The notes below the pieces were generated by a model. The model was not told the origin of the DNA and ran no database searches. It saw only the letters and a list, made by a program, of their open reading frames with translations. This document shows, piece by piece, positions 1 to 7,321 of a stretch of 16,044 nt of DNA. Position 1 is the first letter of the stretch. Every line of letters starts with the position of its first letter. The translations under genes were made by a program, and so were the position numbers. This DNA is from an uncultured Oscillospiraceae bacterium (lineage in GTDB: Bacteria; Bacillota; Clostridia; Oscillospirales; Oscillospiraceae): NCBI GenBank assembly GCA_910579485.1, contig CAJTVO010000082.1, positions 1 through 16,044 of the forward strand, in the 5' to 3' direction.

Positions 1-2
1 AC

Positions 3-1985
3 GCATGGCTGGGCATCGACTGCGGCAGCACAACGACCAAAGTTGCCCTCCTTGGAAAGGACCGCGAGCTGCTGTATACCTACTACAGCTCCAACCGGGG
101 CAACCCGGTGGAGATTGTCCGGGAACAGCTGGAGAAAATTTATCAGCTATGCGGCGGACGGGTGTCCATCCGGGGCAGCGCGGTCACCGGATACGGCGAG
201 GAGCTGATCCAGGCCGCCTTCGGCGTGGACAAGGGCGTGGTGGAGACCATCGCCCACTACACCGCCGCCAAGTACTTCTGTCCTCAGGTGGACTTCATCC
301 TGGACATCGGCGGCCAGGACATCAAGTGCTTTAAGATCAAAAACGGGGCCATCGACTCCATCATGCTCAACGAGGCCTGCTCCTCGGGCTGCGGGTCCTT
401 TATCGAGACCTTCGCCCGGGCCATGGGCTATGATGTGGCCGCTTTCGCGGAGAAGGGGCTCCACGCCGGCGCCCCGGTGAACCTGGGAAGCCGGTGTACC
501 GTGTTTATGAACTCCTCCGTGAAGCAGTCACAGAAGGACGGAGCCACGGTGGAGGACATCTCCGCCGGGCTCTCCGTCAGCGTGGTAAAAAACGCCATCT
601 ACAAGGTCATCCGGGCAGGCAGCGCCGACGAGCTGGGGGACCACGTGGTGGTCCAGGGAGGCACCTTCTACAACGACGCGGTGCTCCGTGCCTTTGAGAT
701 GGAGCTGGGCAAGGAGGTCATCCGGCCCGCCATCGCCGGGCTCATGGGGGCCTACGGCGCGGCGCTGTACGCCATGGAGACGTCCGCCGCCCGCTCCACC
801 CTGATCGCCCCCGGCGAGCTGGCGGACTTCGAGCACGCCGCCAAAGCCGCCACCTGCCAGGGTTGCACCAACCACTGCCGCCTGACCATCAACAGCTTCG
901 GCGGCGGCAAGAAAAAGTACATCTCCGGCAACCAGTGCCAGAAGGGCCTGGGCCTCGCCAACGCCGAAGAGCTGCCCGATCTCTATGCCTGGAAGCGGGA
1001 CGCGCTCATGGGGCTGGAGCCGGGCGCGGAGGTCCGGGGGACCATCGGCCTGCCTCTGGCCCTGGGCATGTACGAGCTGCTGCCCCTGTGGCACGCCTTC
1101 TTCTCGGCTCTGGGCTTCAAGGTGGAGGTCTCGGGGCTGTCCACCCGGCGTATTTATGAGAAGGGACAGTTCTCCATCCCCTCCGACACGGCGTGTTATC
1201 CCGCCAAGATCATGCACGGGCACATGGAGGTCCTTCTGGACAGGCACGTGGACGCCATTTTCTATCCCTGCCTCACCTACAACGTGGACGAGAAGCAGAG
1301 CGACAACCACTACAACTGCCCGGTGGTGGCCTACTACGCCGAGCTGCTCCACGGGAATATGGACGACCTGGAACGGACGCGCTTCCTGTATCCCTTCCTC
1401 AACATCAACGACCGGAAGGAATTGGCCAAGGAGCTGTACGCCTGCCTGTCCCCGGTGTTCCATGACGTGACGAAAAAAGAGGTCCGCAGAGGGGTGGACG
1501 CCGCCTTCGCCGCCTACGAGGCCCACATGCTGGCCGTGCGCAGGCAGGGCGAGGAGGCGGTAGCTTGGGCCAGGGCCCACGGCAAGCGCATTATGATCCT
1601 GGCGGGACGGCCCTACCACATCGATCCGGAAATCGGCCACGGCATCGACAAGCTGGCATCGTCTCTGGGATTCGTGGTGGTCAGCGAGGACAGCGTGTGC
1701 CATCTGGCGGACCCAGTGCCGGTGCATGTGCTGAACCAATGGACGTACCACGCGAGGCTCTACCGGGCGGCGCGGTTCGCGTGCGAGAACCCGGACGTGC
1801 ATCTGGTACAGCTGGTGAGCTTCGGGTGCGGGGTGGACGCCATCACTACCGACGAGGTACGGCGCATCCTGGAGGAATCCGGGAAGCTGTATACGCAGAT
1901 CAAAATCGATGAGATCACCAATCTGGGCGCGGTAAAGATAAGGCTCAGGAGCCTTATTGGGGCGCTGGAGGAAAAGGGGAGGTAA
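3..1985 (+). CDS. 2-hydroxyacyl-CoA dehydratase activase-like protein (BadF/HgdC ATPase domain + DUF2229-like region), 5' partial
   Basis: The reading frame is open from the window edge, so the true start lies upstream; 660 residues are visible (numbered from the codon at 3). Residues 4-13 (GIDCGSTTTK) are the phosphate-1 loop of the ASKHA ATPase fold, and DIGGQD at about 101-106 is the second nucleotide-binding motif. The two 4Fe-4S cysteines of the HgdC family are present in NEACSSGCGSF (C126) and SRCTVF (C165). A Cys cluster C-X2-C-X3-C (C285, C288, C292) plus C312 follows, then a DUF2229/CoA-activase-associated region from about residue 343 with conserved DTACYP and GRPYHIDPEIG. Known members couple ATP hydrolysis to one-electron transfer of very low potential; the substrate of this subfamily is not established. 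The opening resembles the second activase domain of the large fused members, so a first domain may lie upstream (inference). In those fused proteins the chain continues past this stop into what is here the gene at 3033. The terminal codons also hold the ribosome site of the next gene. Confidence 0.88.
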   Translation, partial: AWLGIDCGSTTTKVALLGKDRELLYTYYSSNRGNPVEIVREQLEKIYQLCGGRVSIRGSAVTGYGEELIQAAFGVDKGVVETIAHYTAAKYFCPQVDFILDIGGQDIKCFKIKNGAIDSIMLNEACSSGCGSFIETFARAMGYDVAAFAEKGLHAGAPVNLGSRCTVFMNSSVKQSQKDGATVEDISAGLSVSVVKNAIYKVIRAGSADELGDHVVVQGGTFYNDAVLRAFEMELGKEVIRPAIAGLMGAYGAALYAMETSAARSTLIAPGELADFEHAAKAATCQGCTNHCRLTINSFGGGKKKYISGNQCQKGLGLANAEELPDLYAWKRDALMGLEPGAEVRGTIGLPLALGMYELLPLWHAFFSALGFKVEVSGLSTRRIYEKGQFSIPSDTACYPAKIMHGHMEVLLDRHVDAIFYPCLTYNVDEKQSDNHYNCPVVAYYAELLHGNMDDLERTRFLYPFLNINDRKELAKELYACLSPVFHDVTKKEVRRGVDAAFAAYEAHMLAVRRQGEEAVAWARAHGKRIMILAGRPYHIDPEIGHGIDKLASSLGFVVVSEDSVCHLADPVPVHVLNQWTYHARLYRAARFACENPDVHLVQLVSFGCGVDAITTDEVRRILEESGKLYTQIKIDEITNLGAVKIRLRSLIGALEEKGR

Positions 1986-1987
1986 AA

Positions 1988-2395
1988 ATGAAGAAAAATG
2001 CAATAGCGGCAGTAGCCTTAGCTGTATTACTTACGCTTTCGTCATGCGGCCGAACAACGAAGGACGTACCGCTTGCGCTTGAAGACTTGATAGGAGAATA
2101 TGAATATTTATCGGATGACGGGGCCGGTAAACTGACGATCAAAAAAACTGCCGGTGGGTATGATATTTCCGATTATGTATCGGAAAGTTCCTATCGATTT
2201 TTGGCCGATTCCTCCAATGTAGAAACTACAGAAAATAACAGGATATACATAAAATATCCGGAACAGGTATTTTCTGATGATACCGTGATTTTCAGCTATT
2301 ATATTTTAGAATATACTTCAAGCGGGCTAGATGTATATTACGGAAAATCCTCACCGGAAGATGCTCGATTTTTATATCATGCCACAAGGAAATGA
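1988..2395 (+). CDS. small hypothetical lipoprotein
   Basis: A 135-residue protein with a classical lipoprotein signal: basic MKKN start, hydrophobic core (about residues 5-17) and lipobox LSSC with Cys20 as the lipidated residue, followed by GRTTKD. The mature part has alternating beta-type segments (YEYLSDDG, KLTIKKTAGGYDISDY, VIFSYYILEYTSSGLDVYYG) and no recognised catalytic motif. It probably sits on the outer face of the membrane. The ATG is 2 nt after the stop of the activase gene, and GGGGAGG in that gene's last codons gives a good ribosome site 5 nt away, so it is translationally linked to it. Base composition is clearly AT-richer than both neighbours and codon use differs (many ATA, TTA, AAA), suggesting separate acquisition. 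It lies inside what is usually one continuous coding unit. Function unknown. Confidence 0.75.
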   Translation: MKKNAIAAVALAVLLTLSSCGRTTKDVPLALEDLIGEYEYLSDDGAGKLTIKKTAGGYDISDYVSESSYRFLADSSNVETTENNRIYIKYPEQVFSDDTVIFSYYILEYTSSGLDVYYGKSSPEDARFLYHATRK

Positions 2396-3032
2396 GGCTG
2401 AACCACATTTAGGCCAATCAAAAAGCAGGCAGGGGCAGCTTTTATTCAGTTGTCAAGGAGCGCTTGCAACAGCATTTTGTGTAGTCCTGCTGTGCTGGTC
2501 TGGTACCGGACCGGACATCGACTTGCTTCCGTACATGACAACGCGGAGGTTTGTCTTCCCTCAACTGTAATTTGGAAAAGAGGAAAAGTTTCCGCGTTCA
2601 AGGCAACTTCTCGATCAATTTTCCTATTCAGCAGCATTCATCAACGGCGCGCCGGGGTCGTCGCGCCCTACGGGCGGCGGTACACGCACATTCCGCCATA
2701 GACGCCCCCCGCAGATGGCTCTACCCCTTTGAAAGGGCGTCAGCCGGAGTTGGTTGACCACCAAGCCACTAGATCAGATGCCCGAAGGAACTGAAATTCG
2801 GAAGCTTCGCCCCTCAAAACCCCCGCCGCACAGCCCTTTGACCCCCGCCGAGGTGGCCGCCCAAAGGGCGGCCCCGAGAAAGGGATTCTTAAACCGCAGG
2901 TTTAAGCCCGCTTTTGCCTACTTTTCGCGGGCGCGAAAAGTAGACGCAGGGCGTCCGGGGGCGCGCAGCCCCCGGGCTATCGAACAGAAATAACTCCCCC
3001 GCGCCGGAACGGCGCGGAAGAAAGGACCCCCT
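2396..3032 (+). other. 637-bp gene-free stretch between the two activase parts
   Basis: I find no convincing gene here. The first part (to about 2640) is AT-richer, like the lipoprotein gene before it, and has only short overlapping open frames without ribosome sites. From about 2641 the composition turns GC-rich, and from 2855 to 3017 it is nearly continuous short palindromes (listed separately). A frame of 79 codons at 2754-2993 runs through those hairpins and is low-complexity Pro/Arg/Ala, so I do not call it. The 3' end carries AAGGA (3022-3026), the ribosome site of the following gene. No terminator with a T-run is visible, so read-through from the upstream genes is possible. Confidence 0.7.
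2855..3017 (+). repeat. array of five short perfect hairpins (REP/BIME-like intergenic element)
   Basis: Five inverted repeats follow each other: GGCCGCCC-AAA-GGGCGGCC (2855-2873); CTTAAACC-GCA-GGTTTAAG (2888-2906); CTACTTTTCGCG-GG-CGCGAAAAGTAG (2918-2943); CCGGGGGC-GCGCA-GCCCCCGG (2955-2975); CCGCGCCG-GAA-CGGCGCGG (2999-3017). All arms pair without mismatch. None has a T-run after it, so they are not ordinary terminators. Such clusters resemble the palindromic intergenic elements scattered through some clostridial genomes, but multicopy status cannot be tested here. In RNA they would form consecutive stem-loops directly ahead of the ribosome site at 3022, which could stabilise or insulate the downstream message. 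Confidence 0.7.
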
Positions 3033-4325
3033 ATGATCGACCAAGAAAAAGGCTACGTCGTCTTTACCGAGGAAATGAAAAAGACCCATACCATCCTGGC
3101 GCCCAATATGCTCCCCATGCACTTCAAAATGATCTGCAAGGTCATGGGCCGCTCGGGATACAACATGGAGCTGCTGGAGACCAGCGGCCCCCGGATCGCC
3201 GAGACGGGCCTCAAATACGTACATAACGACACCTGCTATCCCGCCATCCTGGTGATCGGCCAGTTCATCGACGCCCTCCAGAGCGGGAAGTACGACCCGG
3301 ACAAGGTGGCGCTCATCCTGTTCCAGACCGGCGGCGGGTGCCGGGCGTCCAACTACATCCACCTGCTGCGCAAGGCGCTGGAGAAGGCGGGAATGGCCCA
3401 GGTGCCCGTCATCTCCCTGTCCCTGGCGGGACTGGAGACCCACCCGGGGTTCCGGCTGACCCTGCCCCTCCTTATGAAAATGATGTACGGGGTGCTCTAC
3501 GGCGACCTGCTCATGACGCTGGTGAACCAGTGCAAGCCCTACGAGCTGGAAAAGGGGGCCGCCCAGGCCCTGGCGGAGCGGTGGACCGACCGTCTGGCGG
3601 AGGAAATGACCACGGGCGGAAAATCCGGCTACCGCCATGTGAAGGCCAATTACCGCCAGATCCTGGATGATTTCGCCCACATCCCCATGGAGAAGTCCGA
3701 CAAGGTGAAGGTGGGCATCGTGGGGGAGATCTTCGTCAAATACTCCCCCCTGGGCAACAACAACCTGGAGCAGTTCCTGGTGGACGAGGGGGCCGAGGCC
3801 GTCGTCCCCGGCCTGCTGGACTTCTGCCTGTACTGCGTATACAACAACCTCCTGGACCGGAAGCTCTACGGGATGCAGAAGCAGGCCCAGCTGGCCTACC
3901 GGATCGCCTACCGGTACCTGGTGGACAAGGAGCGGGATATGATCGAGGCCATCCGGGATCACGGGCGGTTCGAGCCGCCCACCCTCTTTACCCACACCGT
4001 CGGACTGGTCCAGGGGACCATCAGCATGGGCGTCAAGATGGGCGAGGGGTGGCTCCTTACGGCGGAAATGCTGGAGCTGGCGGACAAGGGCGTGGGAAAC
4101 ATCGTCTGCACCCAGCCCTTCGGGTGCCTGCCCAACCATATCTGCGGCAAGGGCATGATGAAGCCCATCAAGGAGCGGAACCCGGACGTCAACATCGTTG
4201 CCATCGACTACGACGCCGGGGCCACCCGGGTCAACCAGGAAAACCGCCTCAAGCTCATGCTGGCCAACGCCCGGCAGCGGGGGGACGCGGCCGCCGCGCG
4301 GCGGGAGGAAGATATCCCCGCGTGA
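3033..4325 (+). CDS. 2-hydroxyacyl-CoA dehydratase-like protein (C-terminal part of the activase/dehydratase family)
   Basis: A 430-residue protein beginning MIDQEKGYVVFTEEMKKTHTILAP. The FTEEMKKTHTILAP segment is the usual link, in the long fused activase proteins, between the DUF2229 region and the dehydratase-subunit-like region. Conserved Cys motifs are seen in YVHNDTCYPAILVIGQ (C68), FQTGGGCRASNY (C103), CLYCVYNN, and TQPFGCLPNHICGKGMMK near the C terminus; these are candidate Fe-S or substrate ligands. The start is supported by AAGGA 6 nt upstream of the ATG, so it is translated as its own cistron. It most likely works in complex with the product ending at 1985, accepting low-potential electrons from it (inference from the fused relatives). 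The biochemical substrate is unknown for this subfamily. A rho-independent terminator follows 12 nt after the stop. Confidence 0.82.
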   Translation: MIDQEKGYVVFTEEMKKTHTILAPNMLPMHFKMICKVMGRSGYNMELLETSGPRIAETGLKYVHNDTCYPAILVIGQFIDALQSGKYDPDKVALILFQTGGGCRASNYIHLLRKALEKAGMAQVPVISLSLAGLETHPGFRLTLPLLMKMMYGVLYGDLLMTLVNQCKPYELEKGAAQALAERWTDRLAEEMTTGGKSGYRHVKANYRQILDDFAHIPMEKSDKVKVGIVGEIFVKYSPLGNNNLEQFLVDEGAEAVVPGLLDFCLYCVYNNLLDRKLYGMQKQAQLAYRIAYRYLVDKERDMIEAIRDHGRFEPPTLFTHTVGLVQGTISMGVKMGEGWLLTAEMLELADKGVGNIVCTQPFGCLPNHICGKGMMKPIKERNPDVNIVAIDYDAGATRVNQENRLKLMLANARQRGDAAAARREEDIPA

Positions 4326-4336
4326 CATGGCCCGCA

Positions 4337-4379
4337 AAAAATACCGTTCCGTCAGGGGGACGGTATTTTTCTGTTGTTT
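4337..4379 (+). terminator. rho-independent terminator after the dehydratase-like gene
   Basis: Arms AAAAATACCGT (4337-4347) and ACGGTATTTTT (4360-4370) pair perfectly around a 12-nt loop and are followed by a T-rich run to 4379. It closes the activase transcript. The T-run also contains the -35 element of the MATE promoter. Confidence 0.85.
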
Positions 4380-4402
4380 TTTGGACGGCGCTGTGCTATG
4401 AT
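4374..4402 (+). promoter_or_regulatory. sigmaA-type promoter for the MATE transporter
   Basis: TTGTTT (4374-4379), 17-nt spacer, TATGAT (4397-4402). Transcription would begin near 4409, leaving a leader of about 27 nt before the GTG start at 4436. The -35 overlaps the T-run of the preceding terminator, a compact arrangement. Confidence 0.6.
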
Positions 4403-4435
4403 ACCATTAGATTTAAAATGGAAGGGAATGACTTT

Positions 4436-5821
4436 GTGAAGCTGAAAGAACTTTTCAGCGCCCATGACATGACCGTGGGCGCGCCATGGAAGCGCATCAT
4501 GGAATTTACGGTGCCGATGCTCATCGGCAATCTGGCCCAGCAGCTGTACAACACCGCCGACTCCATCGTGGTGGGTCACTACATAGGCGACAACGCCCTG
4601 GCTGCGGTGGGCAGCGCCGGACCCATCCTCAACCTCCTGCTGGCCCTGTTCGTGGGCGTCGCCACCGGCGCGGGCATCGTGATCTCCCAGAACTATGGCG
4701 CGGGACGGCGGGACAAGCTCAGTGAATCCATCGGCAACTGCATCACCCTGGCCGCCATCGCCTCCGCCGTTACCACGGTGATCGGCCTGCTGCTCACCAC
4801 CCCCATGCTGCGGATGCTGGACACGCCGGAGTCCATCCTCTCCTGGAGCGCCGGTTACCTGCACATCATCTTCTGGGGCGTGGCCGGAGGCGCGTTCTAC
4901 AACATCCTCTCGGGCATCCTGCGGGGGCTGGGGGACTCCGTGTCCGCCCTGCTGTTCCTGCTGGTGGCCACGGGGCTGAACATCGCCCTGGACATCTGGT
5001 TCGTGGCCGGATTCCGGATGGGCGTGGAGGGGGTGGCCCTGGCCACCGTGCTGGCCCAGGGCATCTCCGCCGTGCTGTGCCTGCTGAAGCTGCTGCGAAT
5101 GCGGGACGTGTTCGACCTCACCTGGGACTCCCTGCGGCTGCGGCGGGACAGCGCCCTGCGGATCGTCCGCATCGGCGTGCCCTCCGGTATCACCCAAGCT
5201 ATCATGTCCGTGGCCATGCTGGTGGTCCAGACCCTTACCAACAGCATGGGGGAGGCCGTTATCGCATGCAACGTCATCATCATGCGGGTGGACGGCTTCG
5301 CCATGATGCCCAATATGTCCTTCGGCCAGGCCATGAGCGTCTACGCCGGGCAGAACGTGGGCGCGGGGAAGGTGGACCGGGTCCTCCAGGGCCGCAAGCA
5401 GGGCATGGCCATCTCTGTGGGCTTCTCCTGCGCCATCACCGCCTGTCTGCTCCTGTTCGGCAAGACCATGTTCGGTCTGTTCACCGACACCGGGGATCTG
5501 ATCGAGCTGGCCTACCGGATGATGAGCATCATGGCCGCCGGGTACATCGCCGTCGCCGTCTCCCAGGTCCTGGGCGGCATCATGCGGGGCGCGGGGGACA
5601 CGGTGACCCCTATGTGGATCTCCATGATCACTACCATCGTCCTGCGGGTGCCTACGGCGTACATCCTGGCGTGGTACACCCGCTGCGAGGCATGGCCCAG
5701 CGGACGCCCGGAGGCCCTGTCCTGCTCCCTGCTGGTCTCCTGGGTACTGGGCGCGGTGTTCTCCGCCATCGCCTACCGGAAGGGTAAGTGGCGGCGGTTC
5801 GTGACGGAAGCCGCACAGTAA
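4436..5821 (+). CDS. MATE-family multidrug/cation efflux transporter
   Basis: A 461-residue polytopic membrane protein with two homologous MatE halves. The first begins WKRIMEFTVPMLIGNLAQQLYNTADSIVVGHYIGDNALAAVG; the second resumes at LRIVRIGVPSGITQAIMSVAMLVVQTLTNSMG. About twelve hydrophobic segments are expected. Family members export drugs or metabolites in exchange for Na+ or H+; the substrate here cannot be told. Start choice: the GTG at 4436 has GAAGGGA 8 nt upstream, whereas the in-frame ATG at 4418 (six residues longer) has no ribosome site, so I prefer GTG; the product would then start MKLKELFSAHD. Length is typical. It is flanked by its own promoter and a terminator, so it is monocistronic. 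Confidence 0.92.
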   Translation: MKLKELFSAHDMTVGAPWKRIMEFTVPMLIGNLAQQLYNTADSIVVGHYIGDNALAAVGSAGPILNLLLALFVGVATGAGIVISQNYGAGRRDKLSESIGNCITLAAIASAVTTVIGLLLTTPMLRMLDTPESILSWSAGYLHIIFWGVAGGAFYNILSGILRGLGDSVSALLFLLVATGLNIALDIWFVAGFRMGVEGVALATVLAQGISAVLCLLKLLRMRDVFDLTWDSLRLRRDSALRIVRIGVPSGITQAIMSVAMLVVQTLTNSMGEAVIACNVIIMRVDGFAMMPNMSFGQAMSVYAGQNVGAGKVDRVLQGRKQGMAISVGFSCAITACLLLFGKTMFGLFTDTGDLIELAYRMMSIMAAGYIAVAVSQVLGGIMRGAGDTVTPMWISMITTIVLRVPTAYILAWYTRCEAWPSGRPEALSCSLLVSWVLGAVFSAIAYRKGKWRRFVTEAAQ

Positions 5822-5825
5822 TAAA

Positions 5826-5857
5826 GGCCGGGAGCCAACGCTCCCGGCCTTCTTACT
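5826..5857. terminator. shared terminator between convergent MATE and MFS genes
   Basis: GGCCGGGAGC (5826-5835), loop CAAC, GCTCCCGGCC (5840-5849), then TTCTTACTT on the plus strand. It begins 5 nt after the MATE stop and lies 14 nt beyond the MFS stop. The minus-strand side has only a few T residues, so it works best for the MATE gene. Confidence 0.8.
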
Positions 5858-5862
5858 TCGTC

Positions 5863-7152
5863 TCACTCCTCCAGCGCCCAGAGGTGCCTGTCTCTTCTGA
5901 AAACAAGACATACCAACACCCCTGCCGCCGCGATCATCAGGTACACCAGCGCCGCGCCGCTGCCCTTTCCGGCGCCCAGCAGCCGGACCAGGACCGCGTC
6001 CTCCGTCAGCCCCGCCATCAGCGGCTCGCAGACGCGGTCCACCAGCCATCCGCCCAGCAGGTATCCCACCGGGATGGTAAAAAACTGCAGCGTATTCCTG
6101 GCGGCGTATACTCTCCCCTGCAGCTCCACAGGGATGTGCAGCCGCAGCAGCGCCTCCAGATTCGCGCCCATCACCGGGATAAACACCCATCCCAGCAAGG
6201 CCCCGAAGCACCAGACCCCCGGTCCCCGCCCAAAGGCCAGCAGCAGGTTCTCCGTGCTCATGGAGAACAGCAGGCTGTTGCAGATGACCCGCACCCGGCT
6301 TTTCGGCGCGGGCAGGAGCGTGACTATCACGCTTCCCGCCAGATTGGCGGCCCCGGTAAACGTCTGCAAAACGCCCAGCGCCGTCTCCCCGCCGCCGGGG
6401 CGGGAGAGGACCATGGGCGCCAGCGCCGCGTTGTAAACGCTGGCGATCAGATTGATGGCCGCCAGAAACAGGATAATATCCAAGATGCCCCTGTTCCGCC
6501 GCAGCCACTGCACACCCTCCCAGGCGGAGCGCAGCACGGGGACTCTCTCCCCGGGACCGCCCTCCTCCGGAAAGCGGATGATAAAGAGGACGCTCCCCAC
6601 CGCCGCCCCGCAGGTAACCAGGTCGATGGCAATGACCGCCTCCAGACCCGCCAGCGTCAGCACGGCGGTAGCCAGCGCCGGGGCCAGCAGGGTCGTCAGA
6701 GAGCTGGAGAGGGACCGCAGCCCCCCTACCCGCTGGACCTGCTCCCTGGGCGTCAGCAGGGTCACCGCCAGCTCGGAGGCCGGCTGCTGGATGGTGTTCA
6801 TGAGCCCGTTGAGCGCGTTGACGCCATACAGATGCCAGACCTCCAGTCTCCCGGTCTTCAGCAGGACCAGCACCGCCGCCGTGGAGAGCGCGGCGAAGAG
6901 GTCGCAGAAGACCAGCGTCTTCCGCTTGTCCCACCGGTCCACCAGGCTTCCGGCGAAGATGCTCAGCAGCACATAGGGCGCGTAGGACGCGACGGTCAGC
7001 CCCGCCGTAGTCAGCGCGGAGCCCTCCTGCTGGTAGGACCAGATCACCAGGGCGAATCCGGTCATGGCGCTCCCCAGGGCGGAAAAGGCCTGGGTGCTCC
7101 AGAGGATCAGGAAATATTTCAATCCTCTCAGGTCAAACAATTTATTTTTCAT
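5863..7152 (-). CDS. MFS exporter, macrolide-efflux-like (MFS_3/Mef type)
   Basis: A 429-residue, roughly twelve-helix membrane protein. It starts MKNKLFDLRGLKYFLILWSTQAFSALGSAMTGFALVIW, the opening typical of the Mef/enterobactin-exporter-like branch of the major facilitator superfamily. The loop motif VDRWDKRKTL (about residues 71-80) between helices 2 and 3 corresponds to MFS motif A. The second half restarts near NRGILDIILFLAAINLIASVYNAALAPMVL. Proton-driven export of small hydrophobic compounds is the family role; the actual substrate is unknown, and resistance should not be assumed. The ATG has AAGGAG about 11 nt upstream. An inverted repeat lies just ahead of the gene (separate entry), hinting at a repressor. 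The gene stands alone between uvrC and the convergent MATE gene. Confidence 0.9.
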   Translation of the reverse strand: MKNKLFDLRGLKYFLILWSTQAFSALGSAMTGFALVIWSYQQEGSALTTAGLTVASYAPYVLLSIFAGSLVDRWDKRKTLVFCDLFAALSTAAVLVLLKTGRLEVWHLYGVNALNGLMNTIQQPASELAVTLLTPREQVQRVGGLRSLSSSLTTLLAPALATAVLTLAGLEAVIAIDLVTCGAAVGSVLFIIRFPEEGGPGERVPVLRSAWEGVQWLRRNRGILDIILFLAAINLIASVYNAALAPMVLSRPGGGETALGVLQTFTGAANLAGSVIVTLLPAPKSRVRVICNSLLFSMSTENLLLAFGRGPGVWCFGALLGWVFIPVMGANLEALLRLHIPVELQGRVYAARNTLQFFTIPVGYLLGGWLVDRVCEPLMAGLTEDAVLVRLLGAGKGSGAALVYLMIAAAGVLVCLVFRRDRHLWALEE

Positions 7153-7175
7153 TTCAGACTTTGCTCCTTTTTGTA

Positions 7176-7200
7176 CAGTTTTATGTTATATACAAAACTG
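7176..7200. promoter_or_regulatory. inverted repeat upstream of the MFS gene, candidate operator
   Basis: CAGTTTT (7176-7182) and AAAACTG (7194-7200) are perfect inverted arms around an 11-nt AT-rich core that contains TATAAC on the minus strand, a possible -10. The element is 24 nt before the MFS start codon. I could not identify a good -35 at the right distance, so the promoter is uncertain. Confidence 0.4.
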
Positions 7201-7297
7201 CAAAGCCTGCCCGAACGTTACGTGTTTGCCGTCAAAATCTTATCAGCTCCATGCCGTCCTGTTCGGATCAGACCTTGCATGGAGCGAAGCCAATGCA

Positions 7298-7313
7298 GAG
7301 ACGCATCCGTCTC
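7298..7313. other. short hairpin just after uvrC, weak terminator candidate
   Basis: GAGACG-CATC-CGTCTC lies 9-24 nt beyond the uvrC stop (read on the minus strand). No T-run follows, so termination here would be inefficient and uvrC transcripts may continue into the MFS gene. Confidence 0.3.
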
Positions 7314-7321
7314 ACCTCTTT

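Noticed and set aside
528..2003. 491-codon open frame on the minus strand opposite the activase gene
   Set aside because: It is antisense to a conserved protein, is rich in His/Val/Gly/Gln low-complexity sequence and matches no family; a by-product of GC-rich third positions.
2741..2775. possible tRNA fragment or attachment site
   Set aside because: TTGGT-N5-ACCAA looks stem-like, but I could not fit a T-arm, anticodon arm and acceptor stem around it.
2754..2993. 79-codon frame in the hairpin region
   Set aside because: It runs through three perfect hairpins, has no ribosome site and is low-complexity; probably noncoding repeat DNA.
2889..4337. 482-codon minus-strand frame opposite the dehydratase-like gene
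   Set aside because: Same antisense composition artefact; the plus-strand protein has clear motifs and a ribosome site.
4352..6934. 860-codon minus-strand frame spanning the MATE gene and part of the MFS gene
   Set aside because: It is repetitive Gly/His/Ala/Arg-rich, crosses a strong terminator hairpin and overlaps two well-defined transporters.
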